Shown here one piece after another: positions 19,562-30,289 of a stretch of DNA of 64,000 nucleotides (positions within the stretch are counted from its first letter, which is position 1; each line of letters opens with the position of its first letter). The notes under the pieces are model-generated. The model worked only from the letters and a program-made list of their open reading frames with translations, did not search any database and had not been told where the DNA came from. The DNA is from Closterium sp. NIES-65 (Eukaryota; Streptophyta; Zygnematophyceae; Desmidiales; Closteriaceae): positions 62,001-126,000 of the forward strand of contig CANXME010002665.1 in NCBI GenBank assembly GCA_948144175.1, read 5' to 3'. The position numbers were made by a program, and so were the translations under genes.

Positions 19562-19930
19562 TGTGAAGATCTAGGATCGACCTCATAAAAGAGAGTTTGA
19601 ATTGAATGAATCACCTTGGTACAACACGAGGCTATATATAGGCTCGACACAAGGCCTAGTAATCAAGTGTTACGCAAAGATTCTGAGGGTCGCGAAGCGT
19701 CTCGAACAGAGCCTTCCCGAATTCGGTAGAAGGCAATTCGGTGACAAACGAAAAGCCAGAATTCGGTGCACGCAACCTAGCTCGGTGCTATAACTATAAT
19801 AAAATATGTGAAAGCACCTATCCTAGGAAATCAAGCAATTCATGCATGCATATAATCATCCTATGCTAGTAATAGCATAATATAGTAAAGGCAAGCAAGC
19901 ATAGCTGGCATAAGCCGTCGTACTCTCACA
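19562..19930 (-). repeat. 3' LTR of gypsy G0
   Basis: 369 bp. Read on the minus strand it starts TGTGAGAGTACG and ends with CTTCACA. A TATA-like CTATATATAG lies at about 19632-19641. It contains repeated GAATTCGG words. Confidence 0.85.
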
Positions 19931-19940
19931 CGTCCCCCCC

Positions 19941-21152
19941 TCAAAGCTGGGTGGCGTGAGATACAACCTGCTTGACAAGATAGTCATTGAGAGCACGGCG
20001 TGCGTTGCCCATATCAGCTTCTACAACCCAACTGTCCTCAGTGGGGTCGTATCCCTTCCAGCGTATCAGGAACTCGAGGGTCTTGCCGCCGCCACGTCGA
20101 TGAGAGAGAACGCGCTCCACTTCATACTCAGGTTCATTCGGGATGAGATCATGTGGTGGTGGCGGTAGCTGCTGTCCCTGGAACTGTTGGTTGGGGTCTT
20201 TGTAGGGTTTAAGTAGATGGATACGGAAAGCGTTGTGAAGCTTCCATGTATCCGGTAAGCGCAAGCGGAATGTAACTGGTGTCACCTGAGCCTCAATGAG
20301 AAAAGGACCACAAAAGCGAGGCCGGAGTTTTGATGGTAGGTGAGAAAGGTTCAAGTTGCGCGTGTGAAGAAGCACCTGATCTCCGACTGCTACGGAGTGA
20401 TCTCGTTGCTGACGATCGGCATACTGCTTCTGAGAAATCTGCATCGTGGTGAGACGTCGCTGAGTATTCTCCCATAGCTGCTGCATGGTGGTGACGAAGT
20501 CATGTGCGGCTTGGACATGTGCCGTTGTGGTTGGCTGCTGTGGGGTGAGTGGTTCCCGTCCGTAGCACAAAATGAAAGGAGTTTTCCCTGTGGCCGCATG
20601 TGACGCGTTGTTGTAAGCGAACTCGAGGGTTGGTATCTGTGTGTCCCAGTGGCTAACGTCGTCTTTGCAAGCTGTGCGTAGTAAGTGTTCAGCCACCTGA
20701 TTGAGTCGCTCTGTCTGTCCGTCAGTCTGGGGGTGGTACGCTGAAGACATCTCAAGCTTTGTCCCCGACACACCCATGAGTTCCCTTCAGAACTTGCTAG
20801 TAAACATAGGGTCTCTGTCTGAGATGAGTGTAGCGGGGATGCCGTGGATGGTGATGATGAGGTCGAAGAAGAGGCGAGCAGTTGCTTCAGCTGTAGCTGT
20901 GGCGTTGGTCGGGATGAAGTGACCCATTTTGGAGAACTTATCGATCATTCCGAGGATGGAATCATGCCCCCGTGGGGTCGAAGGAAGTCCTGTGATGAAG
21001 TCGAGGCTAACGACTTGCCATAGAAGCTCCATGTCTTGCTGGATGCCTGCTACATGTCCGGGGCGGCTCAATGCGTCTGCCTTGTTGTGTAGCCCGGGTT
21101 TGTAGACGATGTCGTAGTGGAAGTGAGTTTCCAAGAAGTCCATCCATCGCAC
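19941..21152 (-). pseudogene. pol: integrase and chromodomain of gypsy G0
   Basis: The integrase core shows HPQTDGQTERLNQ near 20700-20740 and SLDFITGLP near 20990. The C-terminal chromodomain at about 19965-20145 has VERVLSHRR, a Y/F-L-I-R-W-K-G-Y core and D-S-W-V-V-E. In chromoviruses this domain steers insertion toward marked chromatin. The region is largely readable with few breaks. Confidence 0.8.
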
Positions 21153-22204
21153 CAGTTGTCGTCAGAGCGTCGGCTGAGACTTCAGGTAATTGAGAGTGCA
21201 GTGGTCAGTATAGACCGTGGTCTTGGCTCCCTCTAGGTAACACCCCCACGCCTTGAAGGCTACAACTATAGCTAAGGCTTCCTTGTCGTGGATGGGGTAG
21301 TTCAGTTCTGCTCCATGTAGCTTTTTACTGACATAGGCGATAGCCTATAAACCGTTCCCGTGATCCTGCATCAGTACTGCTCCGACTGCCTGGTCACAAG
21401 CGTCTGCTTCCACTACGTAGTCCTTGTCTGGGTCCGGTAGGATGAGTACTAGCGCTGTAGTCAGTGGTGTCTGTAGCTGCTCCATGGCTTGCTGATGAGG
21501 AGTATCCCAATTGTATGGCATATCCTTCTTCAGTAGGTCGGTCAGTGGCGCTGCTATCTTAGCGTACTGTGGCATGAACCTGTTGTAGTAGTTGGCGAAG
21601 CCTAGGAACTGCTGTAACTCCTTCACGTTCTCCGATACTTTCCACTTCTTGACGGCTTCGATCTTCCGCGGGTCCACGTGTACGCCCTCGGCACTCACCA
21701 TGTGACAGAGAAACTGCACCTTTTTCGGGGCGAAGTCGCTTGACAGCTTCACGTAGAATTTGTCTTTCCGCACGATCTCGAACACCTTCCGTAGATGCTC
21801 CACATGCTCCTTCATGTTCTTGGAGTAGATAAGAATGTCGTCCAGGTACACCACTACGCACTCGTCTAGCAGGGGTCGTAAGATGTGATTCATCCCCGCC
21901 TGAAACGTTGCTGGTGCATTGCAGAGTCTGAACGGCATCACCAAGTATTCGTAGGAGCCGTATCTTGTACGGAATGCCATATTGTGGATCGAGTTGTCTG
22001 CCATCTTGATCTGCCAAACCCGACCGTAGGTCCAGCTTCGAGAATACTGTTGCTCTACGCAGTTGATCCAGTAAGTCGTCTATGCGCGGTATGGGATATA
22101 TGTTTTTGACAGTCTGTTTGTTCAGTGCACCGTAGTTGATGCACATCCGTAAACTGCCGTCTGGTTTTGGAGTGAAGAGAACTGGTGCACCGTAGGGAGA
22201 GGTT
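21153..22204 (-). pseudogene. pol: RT and RNase H of gypsy G0
   Basis: RT motifs in minus-strand order: [11 protein letters not shown] near 22140, FSKLDLRSG near 22035, then [12 protein letters not shown] with the catalytic YLDD codons at 21837-21848, and [14 protein letters not shown] near 21600. RNase H follows (VEADACDQAVGAVLMQ near 21380). This is the gypsy order, with the RT just downstream of protease. Broken. Confidence 0.75.
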
Positions 22205-22228
22205 GATGGTCGGATCAGTTGTCTGTCC

Positions 22229-22367
22229 TGTCAGAGGTCCACTGGTGATCCCCGATTGATCCTAGGGAAGGGTTACAGGCACGGTTGCCTGGGGGGTTAT
22301 GGGCGCACTGACCCGCTACTTAAACAAGCCCTTTTATCCCAATGGTCTAGTGGTTGGGATTCTGACA
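22229..22367 (+). repeat. 5' LTR of the single TRIM copy
   Basis: 139 bp; TGTCAGA at the start and TCTGACA at the end form a 7-bp terminal inverted repeat. It contains the box A-like TGGTCTAGTGG near its end. Confidence 0.9.
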
Positions 22368-22402
22368 TGGTATCAGAGCGAAGGTCTCCGGTTCGAATCC
22401 CG
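22343..22402 (+). promoter_or_regulatory. tRNA-like box A/box B region of the TRIM copy
   Basis: Box A-like TGGTCTAGTGG at 22343-22353 lies in the LTR; box B-like GGTTCGAATCC at 22390-22400 lies after the primer site. TCTGA (LTR end) and TCAGA (inside the primer site) can pair as an anticodon-like stem with a 7-nt loop. The acceptor ends do not pair. Confidence 0.55.
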
Positions 22403-22436
22403 GTGTATGCACTTCGGGCATCCCAGTGCGGGGGGG

Positions 22437-22575
22437 TGTCAGAGGTCCACTGGTGATCCCCGATTGATCCTAGGGAAGGGTTACAGGCACGGTTGCCTGG
22501 GGGGTTATGGGCGCACTGACCCGCTACTTAAACAAGCCCTTTTATCCCAATGGTCTAGTGGTTGGGATTCTGACA
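22437..22575 (+). repeat. 3' LTR of the single TRIM copy
   Basis: 139 bp, identical to 22229-22367, followed by TGTCC. Confidence 0.9.
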
Positions 22576-22579
22576 TGTC

Positions 22580-23368
22580 CAGTAAATATTCGATTTGTTT
22601 CTTCATGTCTGTCAGTTCAATCGGACTTAGTCGGTGTGGTGCACGTGAGACGGGTTTCGCACCTGGTTCCTCCACGATCTCGTGCTCGTGGGTGCGTGCT
22701 GGAGGTACGCCTGCAGGTATGTCATCGGGCATTACATCCTTGTACTGCTCTAAGACCTCCTTCACTGCTGTAGGTAGCTCGGGGTTCGGCTTCTCCTCCT
22801 CGACTGCTGCCATAACCAGTGCTAGGTATCCCGTGTTACTCTTGTTCACCGTCTTTTCAAACCATGCCAGTGTCGTTTCGGGAACGTTCCCTGTATCTGT
22901 CCAGCTTCGTAGTGCTATCCGCCTCCCGTTGTTGTAGATGCACACCTTTCTGTTGACCCAATCGATCTCGGGGTTGAACCGCTTCAAGAAATCTCGCCCC
23001 AAGATGAAATTTAAACCCTTGATGTTCGTGATCGGCAACGTCGGCTTCCACCTTAGCGCCCCTATGTGCAGCTGCAGTGATGCTTCGCCGTGGATGGGAA
23101 GTTTCATACCGTCCACCATCGTTGCCGAGAACTTGGTCTCCTCGGAAGGTTCCTTAATTTTCTCCAACGTCCTGCGCTCAGACACTGAGTGAGATGCACC
23201 GATGTCCACCAGTGCATGGAGGCGTCGTCCTTTGTATAACACCTCGAGGAGTAGTGGTGCTTGCTGCGCTGAGTAGCCAAAGAGGGTCTCATTAATAGGA
23301 TCATGGGGTACATCAAACTGAATACAATCCCTATTTCCTATACCTGACTCAACACTTTCCTCTTCCAA
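22580..23368 (-). pseudogene. pol: protease region of gypsy G0
   Basis: Minus-strand sequence with LHALVDIGASHSVS near 23190, the retropepsin D-x-G-A-S motif, then NFILGRDFLKRFNPEIDW near 22950, typical of gypsy proteases. It leads into the RT on the other side of the TRIM insertion. Confidence 0.75.
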
Positions 23369-23898
23369 CTTTCACCTGGGGGGTAGGAGGATTTTTCCGA
23401 GGCTTGTACAACTTCTCTGGAGCCTGGAATATTCCTCTAAGCCTTGGCAGCTATGTAGGCTTCACCTGTGGGCAACGGGGAGCCTTAACACTGTGCTGCG
23501 GGGAGAGAATGTTAACTCCACGGAACGCACGACCCTTTTCTACGCTCCGTAGTACTTTGCCCAACTTCTCAGGTACCTGAATAATCTCTAAAGCCTTTTT
23601 TTTTGCCTCTAAATCTCCCCTGAATTTTTTAAAGGCTTGAAAACCACGAGAAGCAATATTCTTCGATAGAGTATCTTTATAGGATACTTTTAACGAATTC
23701 TTACTTTCGTCGGTGTTCGGCTGGAGTTTCCTGGTCGGTGTAGAGTCTTTTTTCGCGGAGCCTCCATTCGCCTCGGCGATTTCCCCTGATGCCGGCCGAT
23801 CGTGACATTTTATATTCGCGCCATCATTTTCTCCTTTTTTCAACTGCTCCGAAGTCGCCACGTCGTCGCGCTTTCCTACTTTTTGGACCTCTACGCGA

Positions 23899-24194
23899 TC
23901 ACCAGGTCGATCCTCGGCTATTGGCGATTCCCGTTTTTTTACTTCGAGGTGTTCCACTGTTTCCGCCCTGCATTGCCGCACGTGCCTTTTTCATCTTGTA
24001 GCACGACAAAATCTGATGCCCTGCTGCGCCGCAAAATTCGCCTTTTGTCAGTTTCTGCTTCGCGTCGTATTTGTCGAACGTGGGGGGTGCCGATCGCTCC
24101 GTGCCAAATGTACAGTTTGGCGTGAAACGTCGTATTTCGGGTTGACCTCGAGTCAATGCGTCGTATCGCTCGGCAGCACGCACGATGTCGCGGT
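23899..24194 (-). pseudogene. gag: gag C-terminal part of gypsy G0
   Basis: The minus-strand frame has RAAERYDALTRGQPE followed by a zinc-knuckle-like stretch (CGAAGH with a following Cys). This is the rear of gypsy gag; the front lies at 54334-54984 on the far side of copia D. The stretch 23369-23898 between it and protease is Lys/Ser-rich, without a domain I recognise. Confidence 0.6.
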
Positions 24195-24312
24195 TGTGAG
24201 AACAGTACAAGGAATGAATGAACTAGGAAGGAGGTGGGTACAAGTATGAAAACCTAAAAGAGTTGTACCCCATATTGTCTACCCCACTACAGCCTACAAT
24301 ATAGTTCTGACA
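24195..24312 (-). repeat. 3' LTR of copia D
   Basis: 118 bp. The polypurine hairpin at 24315-24335 adjoins it and the 3' untranslated block 24336-24532 follows. Confidence 0.85.
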
Positions 24313-24532
24313 CACCCCCATAGGCAAAGTGGGGGACAAGCAAGAGAACAAGGCAAGGTCAAGCTCAGGGTGGATCACAACGTCACCACACATTCTGAGC
24401 ACAAGTTCAAGGCCACAAGGCCAGTTCACATGCAGGATTATAAATCAAGGTGAACAAGCAAGACAATGATCTCAGACCTAGCAAGGGTAAGCATGCAGGT
24501 GTAGGTATATATAGATCACAGTACAAGCAAAG

Positions 24533-25289
24533 TCAAGAGGTAAGCAAGTGAGGCACGATAGGCACAAGACCTAGCATAGTACAGAAACGCTGATGATCAT
24601 AAGGCTGAAGTGCCTTGGTAAAGATATCAGCAGTGTTGGCCCAAGAGGCCACGTAAGCAAGACGAAACTGACCATGCTGCTGCAACTCTCGAGCAAGGAA
24701 GTAGCGCAGAGCAATGTGCTTCATTCTGTGCTCCTGTCTGTGCTCCTGACACAAGGCCAGCATGGCCTTGTTGTCAACGTACAGAACTGGAGGAGAACGA
24801 GGCGCCTCTCCCAAGCCGGTCACCATGTGGGTGAGCCAGCAAAACTCCTGTGCAGCCATGGCCCCAGCGTAGATCTCAGCCTCACAACTAGAGCTGAGAA
24901 CAGAAGACGAGCGGGTAGACCGCCACGAAACAGAGCCGGAACCAAGGCTGAAGGTGTAACCCTGTGACGACGACTGCGTAGCCAAGTCGTCAACCCAAGA
25001 AGCGTCTGCGTGACCAGTGAGGACAGCTCGAGCCCGTCCTCCAAGCACGAGCCCCATGCCCGACGTACTGCACAGGAAGCGCAACACCCTCTTCGCTGCA
25101 GCCATGTGCTCTGGTCGGTGTCTCCCAGGCGCAACATAGCGTGCCAAGATGCTAAGAGGGTATGCCAAGTCAGGTCGAGTGCAGGCCATCAGGTACATGA
25201 GGCAGCCAACAAGCTCTAGGTACGGGCCACTCGGCTCTACGGACTCATCTGAAGGCAAAGCTGAGAGCGAGTGGCGAGTAGACAGAGGA
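24533..25289 (-). pseudogene. pol: RNase H part of copia D pol
   Basis: Reads from DESVEPSGP (near 25240) through CTRPDLAYPLSILARYV, GHADASWVDD (near 25010) and SCEAEIYAGAM (near 24880) to HLLTS at 24533. It was separated from its RT (32641-33485) by insertion of copia C at the GAGGA site. Confidence 0.75.
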
Positions 25290-25420
25290 TGTCAAACATT
25301 ATATGTTTGTGTGGTTCTAGGCTGTAGTGGGTCACACCATAGGGGGTACACCAGTTTAGGGTTTCATATTTGTACTGTTGTTCCTGTTAGTCACAGCCAT
25401 TCCTGTTTCTCATTTTGACA
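25290..25420 (+). repeat. 5' LTR of copia C
   Basis: 131 bp, TGTCAAACATT to TTTTGACA, preceded by GAGGA. Confidence 0.9.
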
Positions 25421-26304
25421 GGGTATCAGAGCCTAGGTTCCACCTAGGACCGGAACGTTAGGGCCCACCGTTTCCGCTAGCCGCGCCCTCGTGCGCCGCC
25501 TTTTCCTAGCGCCCTCGTGCGCCTCGTTCCTAGCGTCGCCCCTTCAGGCCCCTCACGGCCCCTCGCGTCGCCCCTTACGGCCTCTCACGGCCCCGTCTTA
25601 AGACCCCGCGCTAGCCCCTTAAGGCCCCGTGTCGGCCCCGCGCTAGCCTCTCACGGCCCCCTACGGCCCCGCGCTAGCCCCGAACGGCCCACCTACGGCC
25701 CCGCGCTAGCCTCCTACGGCCCCGATTGGCCCCGCGCTAGCCTCGAACGGCCCCGTGTGGCCCCGCGCTAGCCTCGAACGGCCCCGTGTGGCCCCCGCGC
25801 TAACCTCCCACGGCCCCGTAAGGCCCCGCGCTAGCCTCCCACGGCCCCTTCAGGCCCCGCGCTATCCTCCCACGGCCCCGTCAGGCCCCGCGCTAGCCTC
25901 CCACGGCCCCTTCAGGCCCCGCGCTAGCCTCCCACGGCCCCTTAAGGCCCCGCGCTAGCCTCCTACAGCCCCGAATGGCCTCGCGCTAGCCCCGACCGGC
26001 CCCCGAACGGCCCCCCACGCTTGCCTCTCACGGCCCCTCCCGCGCTCGCCCCTCTACGGCCGAGCCGCGCTGCGCGACCCGACCCGAACCGCGCCGCCCT
26101 AGCCGAGCCGCGCCGCCCTAGCCAAGCCGCGCCGCCCTAGCCGAGCCGCGCCGTCCTAGCTGAGCCGCGCCCTCCTTACCTAAGCAGCGGCACCAGTACT
26201 GAACTGCTACTACTACTGCTACTGCTACTGCTACTGCTACTGCTGCTGCTACTGCTGCTACTGCTGCTACTGCTACTGTCACTTCTGCTACTGCTACTTT
26301 AGCT
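25421..26304 (+). repeat. leader of copia C with GC-rich tandem repeats
   Basis: From about 25515 to 26020 runs a degenerate 22-24-bp repeat built on CCCCGCGCTAGCCTCCCACGG, then a GCCGAGCCGCGCCGCCCTA block (26060-26160) and a CTACTG trinucleotide-like run (26200-26300) just before gag. No gene is evident. Confidence 0.75.
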
Positions 26305-27780
26305 ATGGCTAGCCCTCCAGTTCTCTCGTTCGATACTGAGGGCCGCCCGATTAAGTTTGAGACCTGGCTCGATGATCTGCATCTGTTCCTCCAACTCACT
26401 GCCAGAGAGGATATCTCGCTGTACGATCACGCACTAGGCACAGTCCCTACTCCTGCTACTACTGCTGCTGCTACTGCTCGCTCACAGTGGCAGACTCGCG
26501 ATGCCCACGCCCGCTTTGCTATTCGCAACTCCCTGCCAGTAGACGAGCGCGAGCACTTTAGCCAGCATCAGACTGCGCACGCCCTGTACACTGCTGTAGT
26601 TGCGCGCTACTCCTCCCCGGCCTCAGCTGCACTAGGCCGCCTCTCGCTTCCCTACCTGTTCCCCGACCTCTCCGCCTTCCAGACAGTCGCTGACCTCATC
26701 ACTCACCTCCGCACTAGTGATGCCCGCTTCCGTGCAGCCATGCCCGCTGAGTTTCTTGCCTCCAACCCTCCCCCGCTCTGGCTCACTCTCTACCACCTAG
26801 TCACCCGCCTCCCTGACAATCTGCGTACATTCAGGGACCACTTCCTAGCTCGCTGCCCCACTAAGCTCACCATTACCGCCCTAGAGAAGGAACTACTTGG
26901 AGCTGAGAAGAGTATTATAGCTGTAGGTGCCTCTCGTGGCGACCCCCACACCCCTTTCTTCGAGGGGTGTTCCCCCTCCTCCCTGCTCCCCTCTGTCGCC
27001 TCTGCTGCTGCTGTCGACCTCCTTGGTGCTGAGCAGGTCGGCTCTGCGTCCGCTCCCAGCGGGCGCCGCAGCGGCAAGGGCAGGGGAGGCAAGGGCGGTG
27101 GGGGTGACGGCGGGGGAGGCGGTGGTGGGGGTGGTGGCGGCGGTGGGGGTGGTGGCGGGGCTGGAGGGGCTAGTGGCAGTGGTGGGGGTGGTGGAGGCAG
27201 CGGCGGCGGAGGTGGCCGGGGTGGGGGCGGTGGTGGTGGCGGCAGTGGACGTGGAGGCGGCAGAGGCGGTGGTGGTCGTGGTGGAGGCGGTGGTGGTGGT
27301 TGTGGAGGCTCTGGCACTGGCCAGAGCGCGCAGCACCCTCAGTCCTCCCAGGAGCTTCGTGAGTGGTACTTACAGCACGGGGGTGGGGGGGGTAGCCTTA
27401 GCTGCACGTACGTCATCCGCACTGGTCGCCGCAAGGGACAGACGTGCGGGAGGGCGCACACTGCGCAGCGCTGCTTCTCTCGCCTAGATGACGCGTGGCG
27501 TGCTCAGTTTCCTGACGCTCCTGAGCTCCCTCAGTGGGCTGATCTCCTCAAGAAGGATATCGATATCTATGCTCTTGATTTTGATGTTATTCTCAAAGCC
27601 ATGTATGCATTGACTATTAGTGGAGAGGAGGACCAGTACCTGTGTGTTCCGCCTGACCCAGGCATCCGCACGTGTGAGGCTGCAGCCCTAGGTGCTTGCG
27701 TGTCTGCTGCCCCAGGTGCTAGTGAGGCTACTGCTCTAGGTGCTTGTGTGTCCGCCACCCCAGGTACTACTGAGTCCACT
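26305..27780 (+). CDS. gag: gag of copia C
   Basis: The start ATG at 26305 opens M-A-S-P-P-V-L-S-F-D, then W-L-D-D-L-H-L-F-L. A helical capsid-like region reads LYTAVVARYSSP, AALGRLSLPYLFP and LVTRLPDNL (26580-26840). A glycine-rich tract of about 85 residues (27060-27320) follows, then C-x13-C-x3-H-x4-C (about 27403-27475). It is open throughout and continues into protease without a stop, so it is probably made as one polyprotein. Confidence 0.85.
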
Positions 27781-29200
27781 GAGGCACTGCACACCTTCAC
27801 TCTAGACTCAGGCGCTTCGCGCTGTTTCTTTCGTGACCGCACTGCTCTTGAGCCCCTTGCTCGACCAGTCGCTGTCTCGCTCGGTGACCCCTCTGGGGGT
27901 CCGGTCATTGCGACCTCCTCCACTGTCCTTCCTTGTCCTGCTGTCCCGTCGGGCACACTGTCAGGTCTCCACCTCCCCTCGTTCTCTACGAACTTGGTGG
28001 CGGGTAGTGCGCTTCAGGATGGGGGTGTTCACCAGTTCACCCCTGCCTACGAGCGTGTGACACACTGCACGTGTGCTCGGACGGGCCGTCACCTGGCTAC
28101 CTTCACTCGGCAGCCGGGGTCGGACCTGTACACACTGACCACTGAGTCCCCTCAGGTAGCGGCGTCTGCGTCTGCGTCTGCGTCAGGTCAGCTGTCTGCC
28201 CCTTGCTCATGTCGCTCTCTAGCGCACAAGACTGTCCTCTGGCACCACCGACTTGGTCACCCGTCAGTGCAGCGCCTCCGGGGCATGCACTCCCGGTACC
28301 TTGTCTCTGGTCTTCCTCGGGTACTCCCTCCCCTCCCACCCTCCCTTGCTCCTCCTTGTCTTCCCTGTGTCGAGGGGCGGCAGTGCGCTGCCCCTCACTC
28401 CTCCTCGTTCCCCCCGACGACTGCTCCTTTGCAGACGCTCCACATGGACGTGTGGGGCCCAGCCCGCGTCCGTGGTCAGGGCCAGGAGAGGTACTTCTTG
28501 ATCGTCGTTGACGACTACTCGCGCTACACCACGGTCTTCCCCTTGCGCACCAAGGGTGAAGTCCCTGATGTTCTGATCCCTTGGATCAGCAGAGCACGTC
28601 TTCAGCTGCGAGAGCGTTTTCGCTCGGAGTTTCCTGTCCTGCGCTTGCACTCTGACAGAGGTGGCGAATTCTCCTCCGACCTCTTGGCAGCCTACTGTGC
28701 AGAGCACGGCATTCGCCAGTCGTTCACGCTTCCGGCCTCTCCACAGCAGAATGGGGTTGCTGAGCGCCGCATTGGCTTGGTCATGGAGGTCGCTCGTACC
28801 TCCTTAGTCCACGCGGCTGCCCCCCACTTTCTGTGGCCGTTTGCGGTCCGGTACGCTGCGCATCAGCTCAACCTCTGGCCCCGTGTCTCCGCTCCGGAGA
28901 CCTCGCCCACACTGCTGTGGACGGGGGAGGTTGGCGATGCGTCACGCTTCCGTGTCTGGGGATCCCGAGCTTTTGTTCGCGACACGTCTGCGGACAAGCT
29001 CTCCTCCCGCACTGCTCCCTGTGTCTTTCTTGGCTTTGTCCCGGATGCGTCTGGCTGGCAGTTTTACCACCCCGCCTCGCACCGCGTCTTCCCCTCTCAG
29101 GACGTCACTTTTGACGAGTCCGTGCCCTTCTACCGCCTCTTCCCCTACCGCACTGCCCCGCTCCCTCCCCTGCCTCTCTTCCTCGCGCCAGGTGCTGCAG
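27781..29200 (+). CDS. pol: protease and integrase of copia C
   Basis: Protease FTLDSGASRCFF near 27800. Integrase zinc region: H-H-R-L-G-H near 28245 and C-L-P-C-V-E-G near 28360. Core: HMDVWGPARV near 28441, VVDDYSRYTTVFPL near 28505, HSDRGGEFSS near 28650 and QQNGVAERR near 28743, with the D, D and E present. C-terminal motifs are WGSRAFVRD near 28960 and FLGFVPDASGWQFY near 29030. It is continuous with gag in one frame. Confidence 0.85.
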
Positions 29201-29269
29201 TGGTAGACCCCCTTCCTCCTCAGGGTGCCGCTCCCTCAGGTGTCTCTCAGGTAGACCCGGTTGAGCCTG

Positions 29270-30060
29270 CCGAGGTAGCGGTCGACTCGCGTCCTGCTAG
29301 AGGTGCTGAGCCTGAGCGTGCGGAGCCTGAGTGTGCGGAGCCTGCGCGGGCGGAGCCTAGGGGTGCTGAGTCTGGGGGTGCTGAGACTGGGGGTGCTGAG
29401 CCTGGGGGTGCTGAGACTGGGGGTGCTGAGCCTGGGGGTGCTGGGTCTGGGGGTGCTGCGCCTGGAGTTGCTGAGTCTGGGGGTGCTGAGCCTGGTGGTG
29501 TTGCAGTTGACTGTGAGACGCCTGGAGGACCTCCCTCTTCGCAGCAGCTACGTGAGTGTTACTCACGGTACTGCAGCCTCCGGCGGGGTGCGTCTCGGAC
29601 TAGTGGTGCTACTGGAGTTGGTACTCGTGTTTCCCCACCACGGCGGGAGCCGCCCTCTTCCCCATAGCTTCGAGAGTGGTACGCTCGGCACATCAGTCTC
29701 CGGAGTGGAGCTGCTGGTGCTGGGGTCCCCGGAGTTGACGCTGCTGCGGGTGCTGCGGACCCTGGAGCTGGAGGTGCTGCTGCTACTGGCGGTGCTGCTG
29801 GAGGTGCTGCTCGTACTGAGGACCCGGGTGTTGGAGCTACTGCGGGTGCTGCGGACCCTGGTGCTGGAGGTGCTGCTGGTGCTGCTGGAGGTGCTGCTAC
29901 TGCTGCTGGAGTGGAGGACCCGGCGAGTGGAGCTTCTGCTGGTCCTGAGGACCCTGCCGCTGGTGTCTCTGCTGGTTCGAGAGTTGCTGCACGGCCACGG
30001 CCGTACTTCGTTCTGCTCCTTCAGCAGGTTCTTGGTCAGCCTCCTCCTCCTTGTTCTCCT
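29270..30060 (+). repeat. linker repeats between integrase and RT, copia C
   Basis: 15-bp GGTGCTGAGCCTGGG-type units (29300-29510) encode G-A-E-P-G/G-A-E-T-G. A second Gly/Ala/Glu-rich block (29700-29990) contains GAGGACCC/GCGGACCCTGG units, related to the longer 33-bp array of J. Confidence 0.75.
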
Positions 30061-30289
30061 CTCGCCTTAGAGTGTCCGCCGTCTGTCCAGTCACAGCCAC
30101 AGTTACCGCCTGCCTCCCCACTCCTTGTGCCTGCTCCTTACACTGGTCCGACTGACGGTCTTGCTGAGAGACGTGAGCCTGCGTCACGTCCTGTGTCACC
30201 TGCGTCTCGTCGAGCGTCGCCTGTTCGTGCTGCTACCACTGGTAGTCGTGTCCAGCGTCAGCGTCCTCCTGCTGTCCCAGGCACTCACC

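Larger units (their letters stand above)
22229..22575 (+). mobile_element. complete single TRIM copy inside gypsy G0
   Basis: 347 bp in all: LTR 22229-22367 (139 bp), internal 22368-22436 (69 bp), LTR 22437-22575 (139 bp). The two LTRs are identical by eye. TGTCC at 22224-22228 and 22576-22580 is the target duplication. The primer site TGGTATCAGAGC at 22368-22379 matches the iMet primer word exactly, and the G-run at about 22430-22436 is the polypurine tract. It codes for nothing. It is the same family as the array at 869-1660. It is structurally whole and very young. Confidence 0.9.

Noticed and set aside
24016-24249. Plus-strand frame over the gypsy gag end and the LTR of D
   Set aside because: It crosses an insertion boundary and has no motif; it is a chance frame.
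26790-27317. Long Pro-rich minus-strand frame in copia C
   Set aside because: It is the complement of the glycine-rich tract of gag. Similar shadow frames occur at 18127-18687, 45569-45835 and 57658-58407.
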